Positions 55,546 to 64,000 of a stretch of 64,000 bases of DNA are shown here, piece after piece. The number at the start of each line of letters is the position of its first letter. The stretch's first letter is position 1. Source of the stretch: an uncultured Ilyobacter sp. (GTDB lineage: Bacteria > Fusobacteriota > Fusobacteriia > Fusobacteriales > Fusobacteriaceae). Made by a program: the position numbers and the translations under genes. The stretch covers positions 62,001-126,000 of the forward strand of contig NZ_OY764864.1 in assembly GCF_963668515.1 (NCBI RefSeq), written 5' to 3'. Under the pieces are notes generated by a model. The model saw nothing but the letters and a program-made list of their open reading frames with translations. It ran no database searches and was not told the origin of the DNA.

Positions 55546-56922
55546 TTAAAACTTACTCAATATAACCCTAGAATCTTCCTCAGCTTCCTCTATCAGGTCA
55601 GGGCTGAATCCAGATTTAGAAAATAATATAAAATATTCTTCCCTGTTGTTATTTTTCCATTTAACTTTTTTTGCTTTTTCCTTCAATGCAAATAATACAC
55701 TTAATCCCACATGTTTTTTAGACCACTTGCACTCTCCAAAGATAATTTCTTTCTCTCCTAGTCCCACTACATCTATCTCTTCATTCTTACTCCACCATCT
55801 CCCAACCTTGCTTATGGGAAATTTTATCTCTTCGTGAGCTATTAGACTTTCTAAGCACAATCTTTCATATGCCTTAGAAACCCATAAATCAAAGGTTGAA
55901 GATATTTTTTCCAATGGATATTTCAAATTCTCTATCTCCAAATAACTCTGATAAGGATATACATAGTTAAACCAAAATGCTAAATAATTATCTTTTATAT
56001 AATAGAGACTTTTCTTACTGTTATCTATATTTTCAGTTATAGGTACTTCCCTTTCTAATATATCTAGATCTATCAATTTTGATAAATATGGGCTCAGGCT
56101 ACCAGAATTAAGACCCAGTCTAGTTGCTATAGCAGCCATCTTTGTATCTCCATTGGCTATAGACTGAATTATAGAAAAGTATCTAGAAAGATCATTTATC
56201 TCCTCCTGGAGTAAAAATTTAGGTTCTGAATAAAGAAAATTATTGTTATCAAAGATATTGTTTTCTATATTCCATATAGGTGATTTATTTTTATTAAATT
56301 CCTGAATATATTTTGGTATCCCTCCGGTAATCGAATAAAATTCAATTAATTCCTTGTGGGATTTATCTGTAAAAAATTCATTATAATAATCAAACTTAAT
56401 AGCTTTTAGTCTTATTTGGGCAGTTCTCCTCCCGTATAGAGGACTATCATAAGCTAACACCTCTGAATACATCATAGATATCAATGATCCACACAAGATC
56501 AGCATTATATTACCGTCCTTTAATTTTTCATCATATATTCTCTGAAATATAGAAGAAAAGTTTTTATTTACCATACAGAGATATTGAAATTCATCTATTA
56601 CTAGGACAAATTTCTCATCCTTAGGTAGTTTTGAGATTAAATAACTAAATAAAGTATCCCAGTCTTTTATTTCTATCTTATCCAATAAGTCATCATTAAA
56701 ATAAATTGCCAGTTGTTTTTTAAATCTTTCTATCTGTATCATTTCGTTTTGCTTATCAGCAAAAAAATAAAATGATTCTTTAGTTTTTATAAATTCTTTA
56801 ATTAGTGTTGTTTTCCCTGTTCTTCTTCTCCCATAGATAACTGTAAAACTTGACTTTCTCTCAAATTCTTTTTCCAATGTCTTCATTTCATTTTTTCTAT
56901 TTATAAATTTCACATTAAACAC
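55546..56922 (-). CDS. AAA-type ATPase, archaeal ATPase/DUF234 family
   Basis: 458 residues. Walker A GRRRTGKTT at 31-39, Walker B FVLVIDEFQYL, a winged-helix region (ATRLGLNSGSLSPYLSKLID), and a C-terminal DUF234-type nuclease-like domain (EEIDVVGLGEKEIIFGECKW, the E-V-D...E-x-K pattern of PD-(D/E)xK folds). Function of the family is unsettled; often in accessory DNA. Stands alone between the dead IS and the partition remnants. Confidence 0.85.
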   Translation of the reverse strand: MFNVKFINRKNEMKTLEKEFERKSSFTVIYGRRRTGKTTLIKEFIKTKESFYFFADKQNEMIQIERFKKQLAIYFNDDLLDKIEIKDWDTLFSYLISKLPKDEKFVLVIDEFQYLCMVNKNFSSIFQRIYDEKLKDGNIMLILCGSLISMMYSEVLAYDSPLYGRRTAQIRLKAIKFDYYNEFFTDKSHKELIEFYSITGGIPKYIQEFNKNKSPIWNIENNIFDNNNFLYSEPKFLLQEEINDLSRYFSIIQSIANGDTKMAAIATRLGLNSGSLSPYLSKLIDLDILEREVPITENIDNSKKSLYYIKDNYLAFWFNYVYPYQSYLEIENLKYPLEKISSTFDLWVSKAYERLCLESLIAHEEIKFPISKVGRWWSKNEEIDVVGLGEKEIIFGECKWSKKHVGLSVLFALKEKAKKVKWKNNNREEYFILFSKSGFSPDLIEEAEEDSRVILSKF

Positions 56923-56942
56923 CTCGATAAATTATATAATAT

Positions 56943-56972
56943 AAATTATTATAATTCAAATTATTATAATTC
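56943..56972 (-). repeat. Tandem 15-bp direct repeat upstream of the ATPase gene
   Basis: AAATTATTATAATTC occurs twice back to back, 20 bases before the ATPase start codon. Each unit is nearly its own reverse complement, so a dimeric repressor could bind twice. Autoregulation is inferred from position. Confidence 0.6.
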
Positions 56973-57119
56973 TATTTGAAATCTGTTAAACAATATGATT
57001 AGATCTTTTCTAGGCATTTTATATTTTCTTTGGTGTAATAAATTGTATAATGAATTGTCCCACTTGTATAAAATGAGGAGTAATAACTTTTTAATTGTTA
57101 TTTCTCTTTTTTTATATAA

Positions 57120-57192
57120 CTCGACTTGTGCAAATTTAAGCAGGAACTCTAAATTCTTCGTAGAGTTCCTGCTTAAATTTGCACAAGTCGAG
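57120..57192. repeat. Perfect inverted repeat, 31-bp arms, 11-nt loop
   Basis: The arm CTCGACTTGTGCAAATTTAA and 11 more bases recur exactly in reverse complement at 57162-57192. The loop is AAATTCTTCGT. No T run follows, so it is not a standard terminator. It lies before the partition remnants; it may be a palindromic miniature element or a duplicated end of a lost element. Confidence 0.85.
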
Positions 57193-57256
57193 GACATTAA
57201 GTAACAAAATAGAAATTTTGCAAAACTTTAATAATATTCCAAAAGATGTTAAAATA

Positions 57257-57421
57257 ATGAAACCTGTTTCTAAATTAAGGGAAGCAGCTCAGAAAACTCT
57301 TGATAAAGAAAATATAACAAGAGAGGAATTTGAAAAAAAAGTTAATGATTATATAAATTCAGGCTTACCACTTGATTCTGCTGAAAAGTTTTTGAAAATA
57401 AAATATTCTATCATAGATTAG
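57257..57421 (+). CDS. Small protein upstream of parA, possibly truncated
   Basis: 54 residues ([20 protein letters not shown], then [16 protein letters not shown]). The frame is open upstream through the right arm of the palindrome and could start at TTG 57179, giving 80 residues, so the true 5' end may have been lost. No family recognised. Ten nt separate it from parA. Confidence 0.45.
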   Translation: MKPVSKLREAAQKTLDKENITREEFEKKVNDYINSGLPLDSAEKFLKIKYSIID

Positions 57422-57431
57422 GAGGGTAACT

Positions 57432-58190
57432 ATGCTAAAAATAGCAATAGCAAACAATAAAGGAGGAGTTGCCAAAACAACCTCTGCACTTAATTTAATG
57501 GCTTATTATGCTAAAAAGTGGTATAAAGTTCTTGGGATAGATCTAGATCCTCAAGGGAATCTTTCTGATAGTTTAGGATTAGACATCGATGGATTAAAAT
57601 TTACAGCATATGAAGCCTTAAAAAATAAGGATGTAGTTCCGTATATTACTGAAATTAAAAAAATCTATCGGTTGTTGCAAGCAATTTAGATTTAGAGAGA
57701 GGAAATCTAGATTTTGTATCTGTATTAGGGAGAGAGTTGTTACTTAAAAAAGCTTTAAAAAAAGCAGAAGAAAAATTTGACATCTGTATAATAGACACAT
57801 CATCTAGTCTCTCAACATTAACTCTGAAAGCATTAGCAGCAGCAGACACAGTCTATCCCACTAAGGAGCGGATACTTCGAAATGAGGGGATCAGGCGTTC
57901 TGATAGACGTTATTAACGAAGTTAAGGAAGATGTAAATACTGATCTGAAAATAGGCGGGGTATTTCTGACTCAATATGATTCTAGAACCAATATGAGTAC
58001 AGAAGTTACTACAATGCTTGAAAGTCACTTTGGATCATCATTGCTAGGATCTAGAATCAGAAATAATATTGCTCTTGCAGAGGCACCTGCATTGGCCCAA
58101 GATATATTTGCATATAAGCCCACCAGTAACGGAGCAAAAGATTATAAGAAATTGGCAGAAGAGATTTTAAAAAGAGATGGGGTTAAATAA
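57432..58190 (+). pseudogene. parA: ParA/Soj-type partition ATPase, frameshifted
   Basis: N-terminus [20 protein letters not shown] has the deviant Walker A (KGGVAKTT), and Walker-A-prime region follows as [15 protein letters not shown]. The frame breaks in a run of seven A near 57660 (adding one A restores it) and again near 57862. The pieces together give a full-length ParA ending DYKKLAEEILKRDGVK. GAGGGTAAC precedes the ATG. Two lesions make it probably non-functional, unless they are sequencing errors. Confidence 0.8.
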
Positions 58191-58458
58191 GGACAGAACC
58201 TCTGTATTATTAAAAAAATACAGCCTTTATCTTGAAACAAATAAAAAAGATATAATGGAGTTACCAATTCCTGTTGTTAAGACTCTAACAAGTAAAAACT
58301 GTAATTTTACTCAAAAAGATATACTGGAAGTAGTAGAGAATAAAAAACCTTCTGAAAAAATAAAAGAGATTGAAAAAAGATATTCGCAACTTGCGAATAA
58401 AAAAGCAGCTGAGATTGAAAGAGAACTTGAGGGTCTGAATATTATAGAAAAGCCCTGA
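58177..58458 (+). CDS. Small protein overlapping the end of parA
   Basis: 93 residues, starts inside the last codons of parA (14-nt overlap), charged and helical (EIEKRYSQLANKKAAEIERE). No ParB domain is seen. Location suggests a partition partner or its remnant. Confidence 0.55.
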   Translation: MGLNKDRTSVLLKKYSLYLETNKKDIMELPIPVVKTLTSKNCNFTQKDILEVVENKKPSEKIKEIEKRYSQLANKKAAEIERELEGLNIIEKP

Positions 58459-58530
58459 AGAAACATGTTTCAAGTAAATATGTCAAATAACAACAGAAAT
58501 AATTGAAAAAAATATTTAAATTGATTACTC

Positions 58531-58565
58531 AGCCTGGTGGATATATCAGGCGTTTTTAATTTTTT
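58531..58565 (+). terminator. Terminator before the Wadjet operon
   Basis: GCCTG-GTGGATATAT-CAGGC followed by GTTTTTAATTTTTT. Short stem, moderate strength. Confidence 0.6.
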
Positions 58566-58628
58566 GCAAAAGTTGACTTGGTAATGATAAAATCAGGTTA
58601 TTAAAGATCTTTTAATAAGGGAATTAAG

Positions 58629-60167
58629 GTGAAATGGATGAAAACTGAATTTGGAATAACGAAAGGTTTTAGTGAGTTTGATTACCTAGGTTCTGTAGAG
58701 AGAGGCAGTTATTATAGAAATATAATACGGATAATGTATACAGCTTTAGAAAAAAAGGAGTATCTGTTTTCTCATGAAATAGCTGAAAAGATGGGATCCT
58801 TATATGATAACTACGATGAAGAGATTTGTAACAAAGATCTTGAATTTTTATTTAAAAAAGGGAATATAGTCAAATATAAAAATGATTATTCTCAGATTAA
58901 AAGCTTAGAAGAATTAAAGAAAAAAAAGTATAGATATCAGCTGACAGAAAGAGGAAGAATAGTTGAGGAATTTATAGTGAATAAACTGAATAAGGTTAAT
59001 TCTTTGTCGACTACTTTAGACCCAAATTTATTAACAAGGTTTAAAAACGAATTAAAAGGCATATTGGAGTTTGACGGTGAGGAAAGTGAGTTTTATTCTA
59101 AATGGAACAATATCATTTATGCTTTTAATCTGTTGAGAGAGAATTATAAGGGATATCTTATAGAACTGAATAGCTTTGAATATGAAAAAATGATGGAAGA
59201 AGATAAGTTTCTTTTAAAAAAAGCTAGATTAAGGGAATATTTAGAAGATTTCATTAAGGTTTTATTGGATGAAAGCCAAGAGATAAAAACGATAATAATC
59301 ACATTAGAGAAAACAAAAAAGGTAGAGGAAGTCTTGAATATAGCTATAAATAGAGAATTCAAGAAGATAGAGCTAACCAGCGAAATAGAATATAGTCACG
59401 TTAAAGAAAATTATCTAAACCAATATAAAAGACTTAAAAGCTGGTTTTTATCAATAGATGGTGAGCCTAGCGAAGTAGACATGCTCAATAAAGCGACTAT
59501 AAATATCATACAAAAGATTACAAAGATGGCGAAGATGTTTTTAGATAAGAAAAAAGTAAGCTATTCTAGAAAGGATAGTTATCTCAGAGTAGCGGAGTTA
59601 TTTTTAAAAACCTATGAAATAGATAAAGTAAAAGAGATTTCATCTGTAATATTTGGAGACTTTAATCTGAAACATCTGAAAGCAGAGTACCCCCAGCAAA
59701 TAGAAGTGTTAAAAATAGAGGATTCTCAAAATGTTACTATGCAGATGAAACCTATAAAGGAAAGAAAAAAAGAGAGAATTAGTTATAGAATAAAAGACAA
59801 AACTAAAGAAAAGCTTGAAAGTATTCTTATGGAAGAGAAAAAAAAGAGAGATGAAGTTAAGAATCTAGAAAGGTATATTTATAATGATATTTTAATATTA
59901 AGTGATTTACCTGTGGTAACATCAGACGTTAAAAGTACTATAATAAATCTTATAAAAACAGGTCTAACAAAAATATATGAGGATAAAAAAATCTCACTAA
60001 AAGATAACAAGCTATATTATGAGTACGGAAGAGCCAGATATAATGTATTTCTATTTAAGTTGTTTAGACCAGAAGATGATGAAGAAAGAACAATTTTAAA
60101 AACATTTGACGGGAACTACGACACTCCTAACTTTAGAATAGAGTTTATAAGGGAGGAGGAAGACTGA
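58629..60167 (+). CDS. jetA: Wadjet system protein JetA (type II-like, TIGR02677-type)
   Basis: 512 residues from GTG; ATG at 58638 (residue 4) is an equally good start because AAGG lies before it. The N-terminal part is winged-helix-like: YRNIIRIMYTALEKKEYLFS, then YRYQLTERGRIVEEFI, which is the pattern of TIGR02677 proteins. JetA is the kleisin-like subunit of the MukBEF-related complex that senses and cleaves small circular DNA. Overlaps jetB by 1 nt. Assignment rests on pattern memory plus gene order. Confidence 0.82.
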   Translation: MKWMKTEFGITKGFSEFDYLGSVERGSYYRNIIRIMYTALEKKEYLFSHEIAEKMGSLYDNYDEEICNKDLEFLFKKGNIVKYKNDYSQIKSLEELKKKKYRYQLTERGRIVEEFIVNKLNKVNSLSTTLDPNLLTRFKNELKGILEFDGEESEFYSKWNNIIYAFNLLRENYKGYLIELNSFEYEKMMEEDKFLLKKARLREYLEDFIKVLLDESQEIKTIIITLEKTKKVEEVLNIAINREFKKIELTSEIEYSHVKENYLNQYKRLKSWFLSIDGEPSEVDMLNKATINIIQKITKMAKMFLDKKKVSYSRKDSYLRVAELFLKTYEIDKVKEISSVIFGDFNLKHLKAEYPQQIEVLKIEDSQNVTMQMKPIKERKKERISYRIKDKTKEKLESILMEEKKKRDEVKNLERYIYNDILILSDLPVVTSDVKSTIINLIKTGLTKIYEDKKISLKDNKLYYEYGRARYNVFLFKLFRPEDDEERTILKTFDGNYDTPNFRIEFIREEED

Positions 60168-61240
60168 TGTGGAATATTGAAAGGTATAAAGATATTCTGG
60201 AAGAACTATTCACTAAAGACTATCTTTACAGAAGTGAATATGATGAATGGTATAGATTGAAAGAATATCAAAAGGAGATAGAGGAGTATATACAAAATAC
60301 TTTTGGATATACTCTATCTGTTTCTAATGATGTAATAAGCCTCAATAAATACAGTATTATCGGTGATAAAAGTAAAGGCATAAAAGGATTTGGAGATTTA
60401 GATGAATACATAATGCTTCCATTAGTATTGAACTATTTAGAGGATAAGTATGATATGGAAACGTTATTAATATCCGAAATTGCTGAGCACATAATTAATA
60501 ATTTTCCAGAAAAAAGAGATTGGGAGAACAGGAGAGTAAGTTCGAAACTTGTAAGAGTTCTTAAATACTGCCAAGAAAAAAACTTTATCTATAAACTAGA
60601 TGGTTCTGAAGATGATTATGAAAAAGAACAAGAAGAGGTACTATATGAAAACACAGGGATATCAAAGCACTTTATGGAAACACTTCCATATGATTTAGAG
60701 GGTTTTGATATCCATAGTGCAAGAGAATATAATATAAAAGAGCTTGAAAAAGTTCAGATACTTAGAAGGGGGCTTTTAGAAAATTTCGTTATAACGAAAG
60801 AATATCCATATTTTAATTCACTTTTAGAGTATAGAGATGAGATAGAGGATTCGTTCGAAGAATTATTTGGGATGAGGTTAATTATATTTGATGAACTAGC
60901 CTACTTATTAAGAAGTGATGAAAGTGTTAAAGTTTCAAAAAACTTTCCCAGTCCTAGAAGTAATTTAGAAAGAATAGGCTTAAAATTCTTTAAATTTCTT
61001 GATAAAGACGAGTACCAGTCAGAAGAGGTATTAAATAAGTTTTTAGAGTATAAGGATATCTATAAACCAACATTTACTAAGGGGAACCTCAATAAAAAAG
61101 AAGAAAATTTATTAAATGAAATATTAGAATTAGGTATGGAACTAAATATAATAAAATCAGACGAAGGCTCTCTAAAACTTAGTAAGTATATAGATCATTT
61201 CACAATAGATATATTAGATGAAGGGGAAGAAAATGAGTAG
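60167..61240 (+). CDS. jetB: Wadjet system protein JetB (type II-like, TIGR02678-type)
   Basis: 357 residues, with the DUF2398/TIGR02678-like order: ILEELFTKDYLYRSEYDEWY, DEYIMLPLVLNYLEDKY and REYNIKELEKVQILRRGLLE. JetB is the KITE-like partner (MukE equivalent). GGGAGGAGG precedes the ATG and the stop overlaps jetC by 8 nt, so all three genes are one coupled unit. Confidence 0.82.
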   Translation: MWNIERYKDILEELFTKDYLYRSEYDEWYRLKEYQKEIEEYIQNTFGYTLSVSNDVISLNKYSIIGDKSKGIKGFGDLDEYIMLPLVLNYLEDKYDMETLLISEIAEHIINNFPEKRDWENRRVSSKLVRVLKYCQEKNFIYKLDGSEDDYEKEQEEVLYENTGISKHFMETLPYDLEGFDIHSAREYNIKELEKVQILRRGLLENFVITKEYPYFNSLLEYRDEIEDSFEELFGMRLIIFDELAYLLRSDESVKVSKNFPSPRSNLERIGLKFFKFLDKDEYQSEEVLNKFLEYKDIYKPTFTKGNLNKKEENLLNEILELGMELNIIKSDEGSLKLSKYIDHFTIDILDEGEENE

Positions 61241-64000
61241 ATGGAAGATCGAAAAATATGGGTTTTTTAACTTTTGGCTTTTTGATAAAGAGGAGATAAA
61301 AACCAGTGAGGGCAACCTGCTGCTTAATGGTGAAAACGGAAGTGGGAAAAGCGTTGTTCTGCAGAGTTTTATCCCTTTGATTTTTGATGGAGACCTGTCA
61401 GCAAGAAATCTTTCAACAGAGGGAGATAGTTCAAGAAAGATGGATTACTACATATCATATGGAGATAAAAAAGAGGGGATATCTTATCTCTATAGTGAAC
61501 TCAGCAGAACTGACAGCAGTGGGAATAAGAGATATATAAATTTAATTGTTGGAATGAAGTCTAGAAACGGAGCTCTGGTATCTAAATGGTTTTTGATAAC
61601 TAAGGATAAACGAGTAGGGAAGGATTTTCATATATATAAGCCAGATGGAAATTCTTTGATTCCTTTGGATAAACAGAATCTAAAGAGAGACCTGAAGAAT
61701 AAGATCGATGGATACTATGAATTTTATGAAAAACCTCAAGAATACAAGGTTGCTGTAAATAAAAATGTATTTGGTTTTAGTGAGGTAGATGAGTTTGATG
61801 AAACATTAAACTTAATTAGAAAATTAAGAAAGCCAGACCTTAAGGAAAATGGGAGCTTAGATCCTAAAAAAATATATGAAATACTGAATAGTTCTCTGAA
61901 AGTAATACCTGAAAACGAATTAAAAGGGATGACGGATACTCTTGAAAATATAGAGGCTATTTCTACAGAGATAAAATCTATGAAAGCTAGATTAGGAGTT
62001 TTAAAAAGAATTAGGGATGACTATGAAATCTATAAGAAAATAGTTTTAACCAAGAGACTGAAAGAATATTTTAAAGCCCAAGAAAATTATCAAGAGATGA
62101 ATAATATCTACAATAAAAATATAGAAAAGAAAAGAATCAGGGAAGAGAGATTAAAAAAATCAATCGAAAAAGAAGAAAAATTAACAAGTGAACTGGAATT
62201 AAAGCATAAGGAGTTAGAGGAATTAGAGGGGAGTGAGGACAATACCCTGATAAATATGCTAGAAAATGCTATAAATGATATAAAAAAATTAGACAAAAAA
62301 ATAGCCTTTTTGGATAAGGATATAGAAACCGAGGAATTGAGGTTAAAAAAAGCTGATGAAAAGCTTGATTCTACAAGAAGAGAATTTGAAAAAAGTAAGT
62401 CAAAATGTTTAGACAAGATAGAAGAACTGGAGAAATTAAAAAATGAAATAGGCTTAGAGTGGGAAATTGACTTCTATGAGCTCCTATCAAATAAAAGAAT
62501 AGCTCAGGTAGATATCCTTGAAAAAAAATATGAGGAACATAAAAATAGTATAGATAAATTTATGAAATTAATTACAAGGTTAGATAAAATAGAAACAGAT
62601 ATAGCTAATATAGAGAAAAAAGTAGAAGAAGAAAAAAAACGACTAGAAAATCACCATAGGGGAAAAAATGAAATTGAGGTTCTGAATACTAATAAAGTAG
62701 ATGAATTTTTAGATGTTTTTAGTGAAAGCTATCAAGAAATGAGATTTGATTATGGAGACATTAAAAATTTTCAAGGTATTTTAGACGAACTGAGTGAAGA
62801 TTATAATGGAAAAGATGAAGCCATTGAACTCTTTAGAAAATTGAAAGAATATAAGAAAGAAAACCTGTCTAAAGAGTTGATTAAGTATGATAGAGGTATA
62901 GATAAGCTGCAAGAGGAGATAGATGATAATTATAAAGAGAAATCTAAGTTAGAGCTATCAGAGGACAGTGAAATAGAATTATTATCACATAAGAAGAAAG
63001 ATAGACAAAGTTTAGAAGGAATATCTCCTTTTTATAAATGCATAAGGTTTAAAGATGGAATAGAGGAAAGTCTAAAGGGGAAAATTGAAAAGGCTCTTTG
63101 GGAAATGGGATTATTAGATGCCTTAGTAGGCAGCAATGACATTTTTGATAAATTTGTAAAACCTGGGATTAAAGAACCAGAGAATCTTACTAATTATTTA
63201 GAAGTTGAAGATGAGTGCAGAGAAAAAGATAATGTAATAAGAATTTTACAATCTATTTCAATAAGAGAAGATGGGGATGCTTTCATAAGTGCTGACGGAA
63301 AATATAGAAATAAATTAATTAACGGTAGAGTAGATAAGTGGAAGGGAATCTATATAGGGATTGAAGCCAGAAAAAAACTAAGATTATCAAAATTAGAGAA
63401 ACTTAGAAAAGAAATAGAGAATTTAGAGGAAAGAAGAGATCTGATAAAAGTTAGTAGGGATAATACCTCTCAGAGAATAGGTGTCCTAGAAGATGAATCT
63501 CAAAAGATAATAGATAGATACCTAGAAACCTTTAGACCGATCTATGAAAGTTATCAAAAGACATTAACCCTTTTAGAAAGCAGAGAAAGGGAACTCTTTG
63601 ATATAGAAAAAGATCTCACTAACAGAAAAAATATGAAAACTGAAATTTATAGGGATATAGAGGTTATAGAAAAGAAGTTGAATATATCTATAAAAAAAGA
63701 GATGTACTTAAAAATCAAATTTTCCCTGGAAAGGTTTGGACAAATTTTAGAGATATTTAAGTCCAATTTAGAAACCCATATTTCATACTCAAACAGGTTA
63801 GAAGATATAAAAAGTACAATAGATAATATTAAATCAATTCAGGACAGGTATCGATTAGAAAGAAGAAGCAGTATCAATGAGAAAAATGAACTATTGGAGA
63901 GAAAAAAAGTTCTGGAAATAGAAGTAGATAGTAAAGACCTGGCTAATTTAAAAGAAAGAATATACTCTCTTAGAGAGAGTATTAATGTAGAAATTCCAAA
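61233..64000 (+). CDS. jetC: Wadjet system SMC-like ATPase JetC, 3' end cut by the window
   Basis: First 922 residues, open to the edge of the window. It begins MSRWKIEKYGFFNFWLFDKE, with Walker A GENGSGKS at 33-40, then long coiled-coil arms (residues about 250-850) rich in Glu/Lys/Leu, interrupted by a possible hinge-like segment near ISPFYKCIRFKDGIEES. TIGR02680-type SMC proteins are about 1350 residues, so the signature motif, Walker B and jetD should follow outside. Confidence 0.88.
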   Translation, partial: MSRWKIEKYGFFNFWLFDKEEIKTSEGNLLLNGENGSGKSVVLQSFIPLIFDGDLSARNLSTEGDSSRKMDYYISYGDKKEGISYLYSELSRTDSSGNKRYINLIVGMKSRNGALVSKWFLITKDKRVGKDFHIYKPDGNSLIPLDKQNLKRDLKNKIDGYYEFYEKPQEYKVAVNKNVFGFSEVDEFDETLNLIRKLRKPDLKENGSLDPKKIYEILNSSLKVIPENELKGMTDTLENIEAISTEIKSMKARLGVLKRIRDDYEIYKKIVLTKRLKEYFKAQENYQEMNNIYNKNIEKKRIREERLKKSIEKEEKLTSELELKHKELEELEGSEDNTLINMLENAINDIKKLDKKIAFLDKDIETEELRLKKADEKLDSTRREFEKSKSKCLDKIEELEKLKNEIGLEWEIDFYELLSNKRIAQVDILEKKYEEHKNSIDKFMKLITRLDKIETDIANIEKKVEEEKKRLENHHRGKNEIEVLNTNKVDEFLDVFSESYQEMRFDYGDIKNFQGILDELSEDYNGKDEAIELFRKLKEYKKENLSKELIKYDRGIDKLQEEIDDNYKEKSKLELSEDSEIELLSHKKKDRQSLEGISPFYKCIRFKDGIEESLKGKIEKALWEMGLLDALVGSNDIFDKFVKPGIKEPENLTNYLEVEDECREKDNVIRILQSISIREDGDAFISADGKYRNKLINGRVDKWKGIYIGIEARKKLRLSKLEKLRKEIENLEERRDLIKVSRDNTSQRIGVLEDESQKIIDRYLETFRPIYESYQKTLTLLESRERELFDIEKDLTNRKNMKTEIYRDIEVIEKKLNISIKKEMYLKIKFSLERFGQILEIFKSNLETHISYSNRLEDIKSTIDNIKSIQDRYRLERRSSINEKNELLERKKVLEIEVDSKDLANLKERIYSLRESINVEIP

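Noticed and set aside
56964-57204. Overlapping open frames on both strands across the 31-bp inverted repeat (both containing STCANLSRNS)
   Set aside because: The identical peptides simply come from the palindrome read on each strand; no ribosome-binding sites.

Overview
The window looks like a chromosomal segment from a fermentative member of the Fusobacteriota, most like the Ilyobacter/Propionigenium/Fusobacterium branch. The DNA is AT-rich with AGA/ATA-rich codon use. It carries a complete Rnf complex, ferredoxin-dependent 2-oxoacid oxidoreductase, LPS-core heptosyltransferases, and a rubrerythrin/rubredoxin/ferritin set typical of an anaerobe. The organism is inferred; no database search was possible.

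Region 1 (1-20 kb) is the replication-origin neighbourhood. Leftward genes mnmE-jag-yidC-yidD-rnpA-rpmH diverge from rightward genes rep-yaaA-recF-dciA-like-remB-gyrB-gyrA. This is the classical rpmH/dnaA origin layout, but dnaA and dnaN are not where they are expected. Their place holds a plasmid-type replication initiator of the RPA kind. It sits among copies of a 20-bp iteron-like word (best copies TTATTATTGAGTATGTACAT), in a non-coding AT-rich stretch with a 42-nt perfect palindrome. Three more copies occur far away on the same strand, two of them inside signal-peptide codons. After gyrA come a lipoprotein, a Usp-like protein, a phosphodiesterase and pheST.

Region 2 (20-33 kb) is metabolic: a secreted GHL10-type hydrolase, L-serine dehydratase, pth, two decayed glycerol genes (glpF and glpK remnants), the rnfCDGEAB operon and a convergent four-subunit 2-oxoacid:ferredoxin oxidoreductase. 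The oxidoreductase makes reduced ferredoxin and Rnf converts it to an ion gradient plus NADH.

Region 3 (33-43 kb) has an NhaC antiporter and RidA flanked by two direct copies of a composite non-coding repeat with 120-bp tandem units. These are followed by a pseudouridine synthase, gap, pgk and a lipoprotein 5'-nucleotidase containing a LysM domain.

Region 4 (42.8-53.6 kb) has six tRNAs (Pro, Gly, Arg, His, Lys, Leu), three LPS glycosyltransferases, three Met-anticodon tRNAs including two identical initiators, and a lytic transglycosylase. A redox-stress cluster follows (three rubredoxins, rubrerythrin, ferritin, PerR/Fur), then a GNAT acetyltransferase, truA and a GH15 glucoamylase.

Region 5 (53.6-64 kb) is accessory and scarred. 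It holds a broken ABC ATPase gene, a dead IS3-family element, an AAA ATPase of the DUF234 type, a 31-bp-arm perfect inverted repeat, a frameshifted parA with small partners, and a type II-like Wadjet anti-plasmid system (jetA, jetB and most of jetC). The window ends inside jetC, and jetD would lie beyond it.
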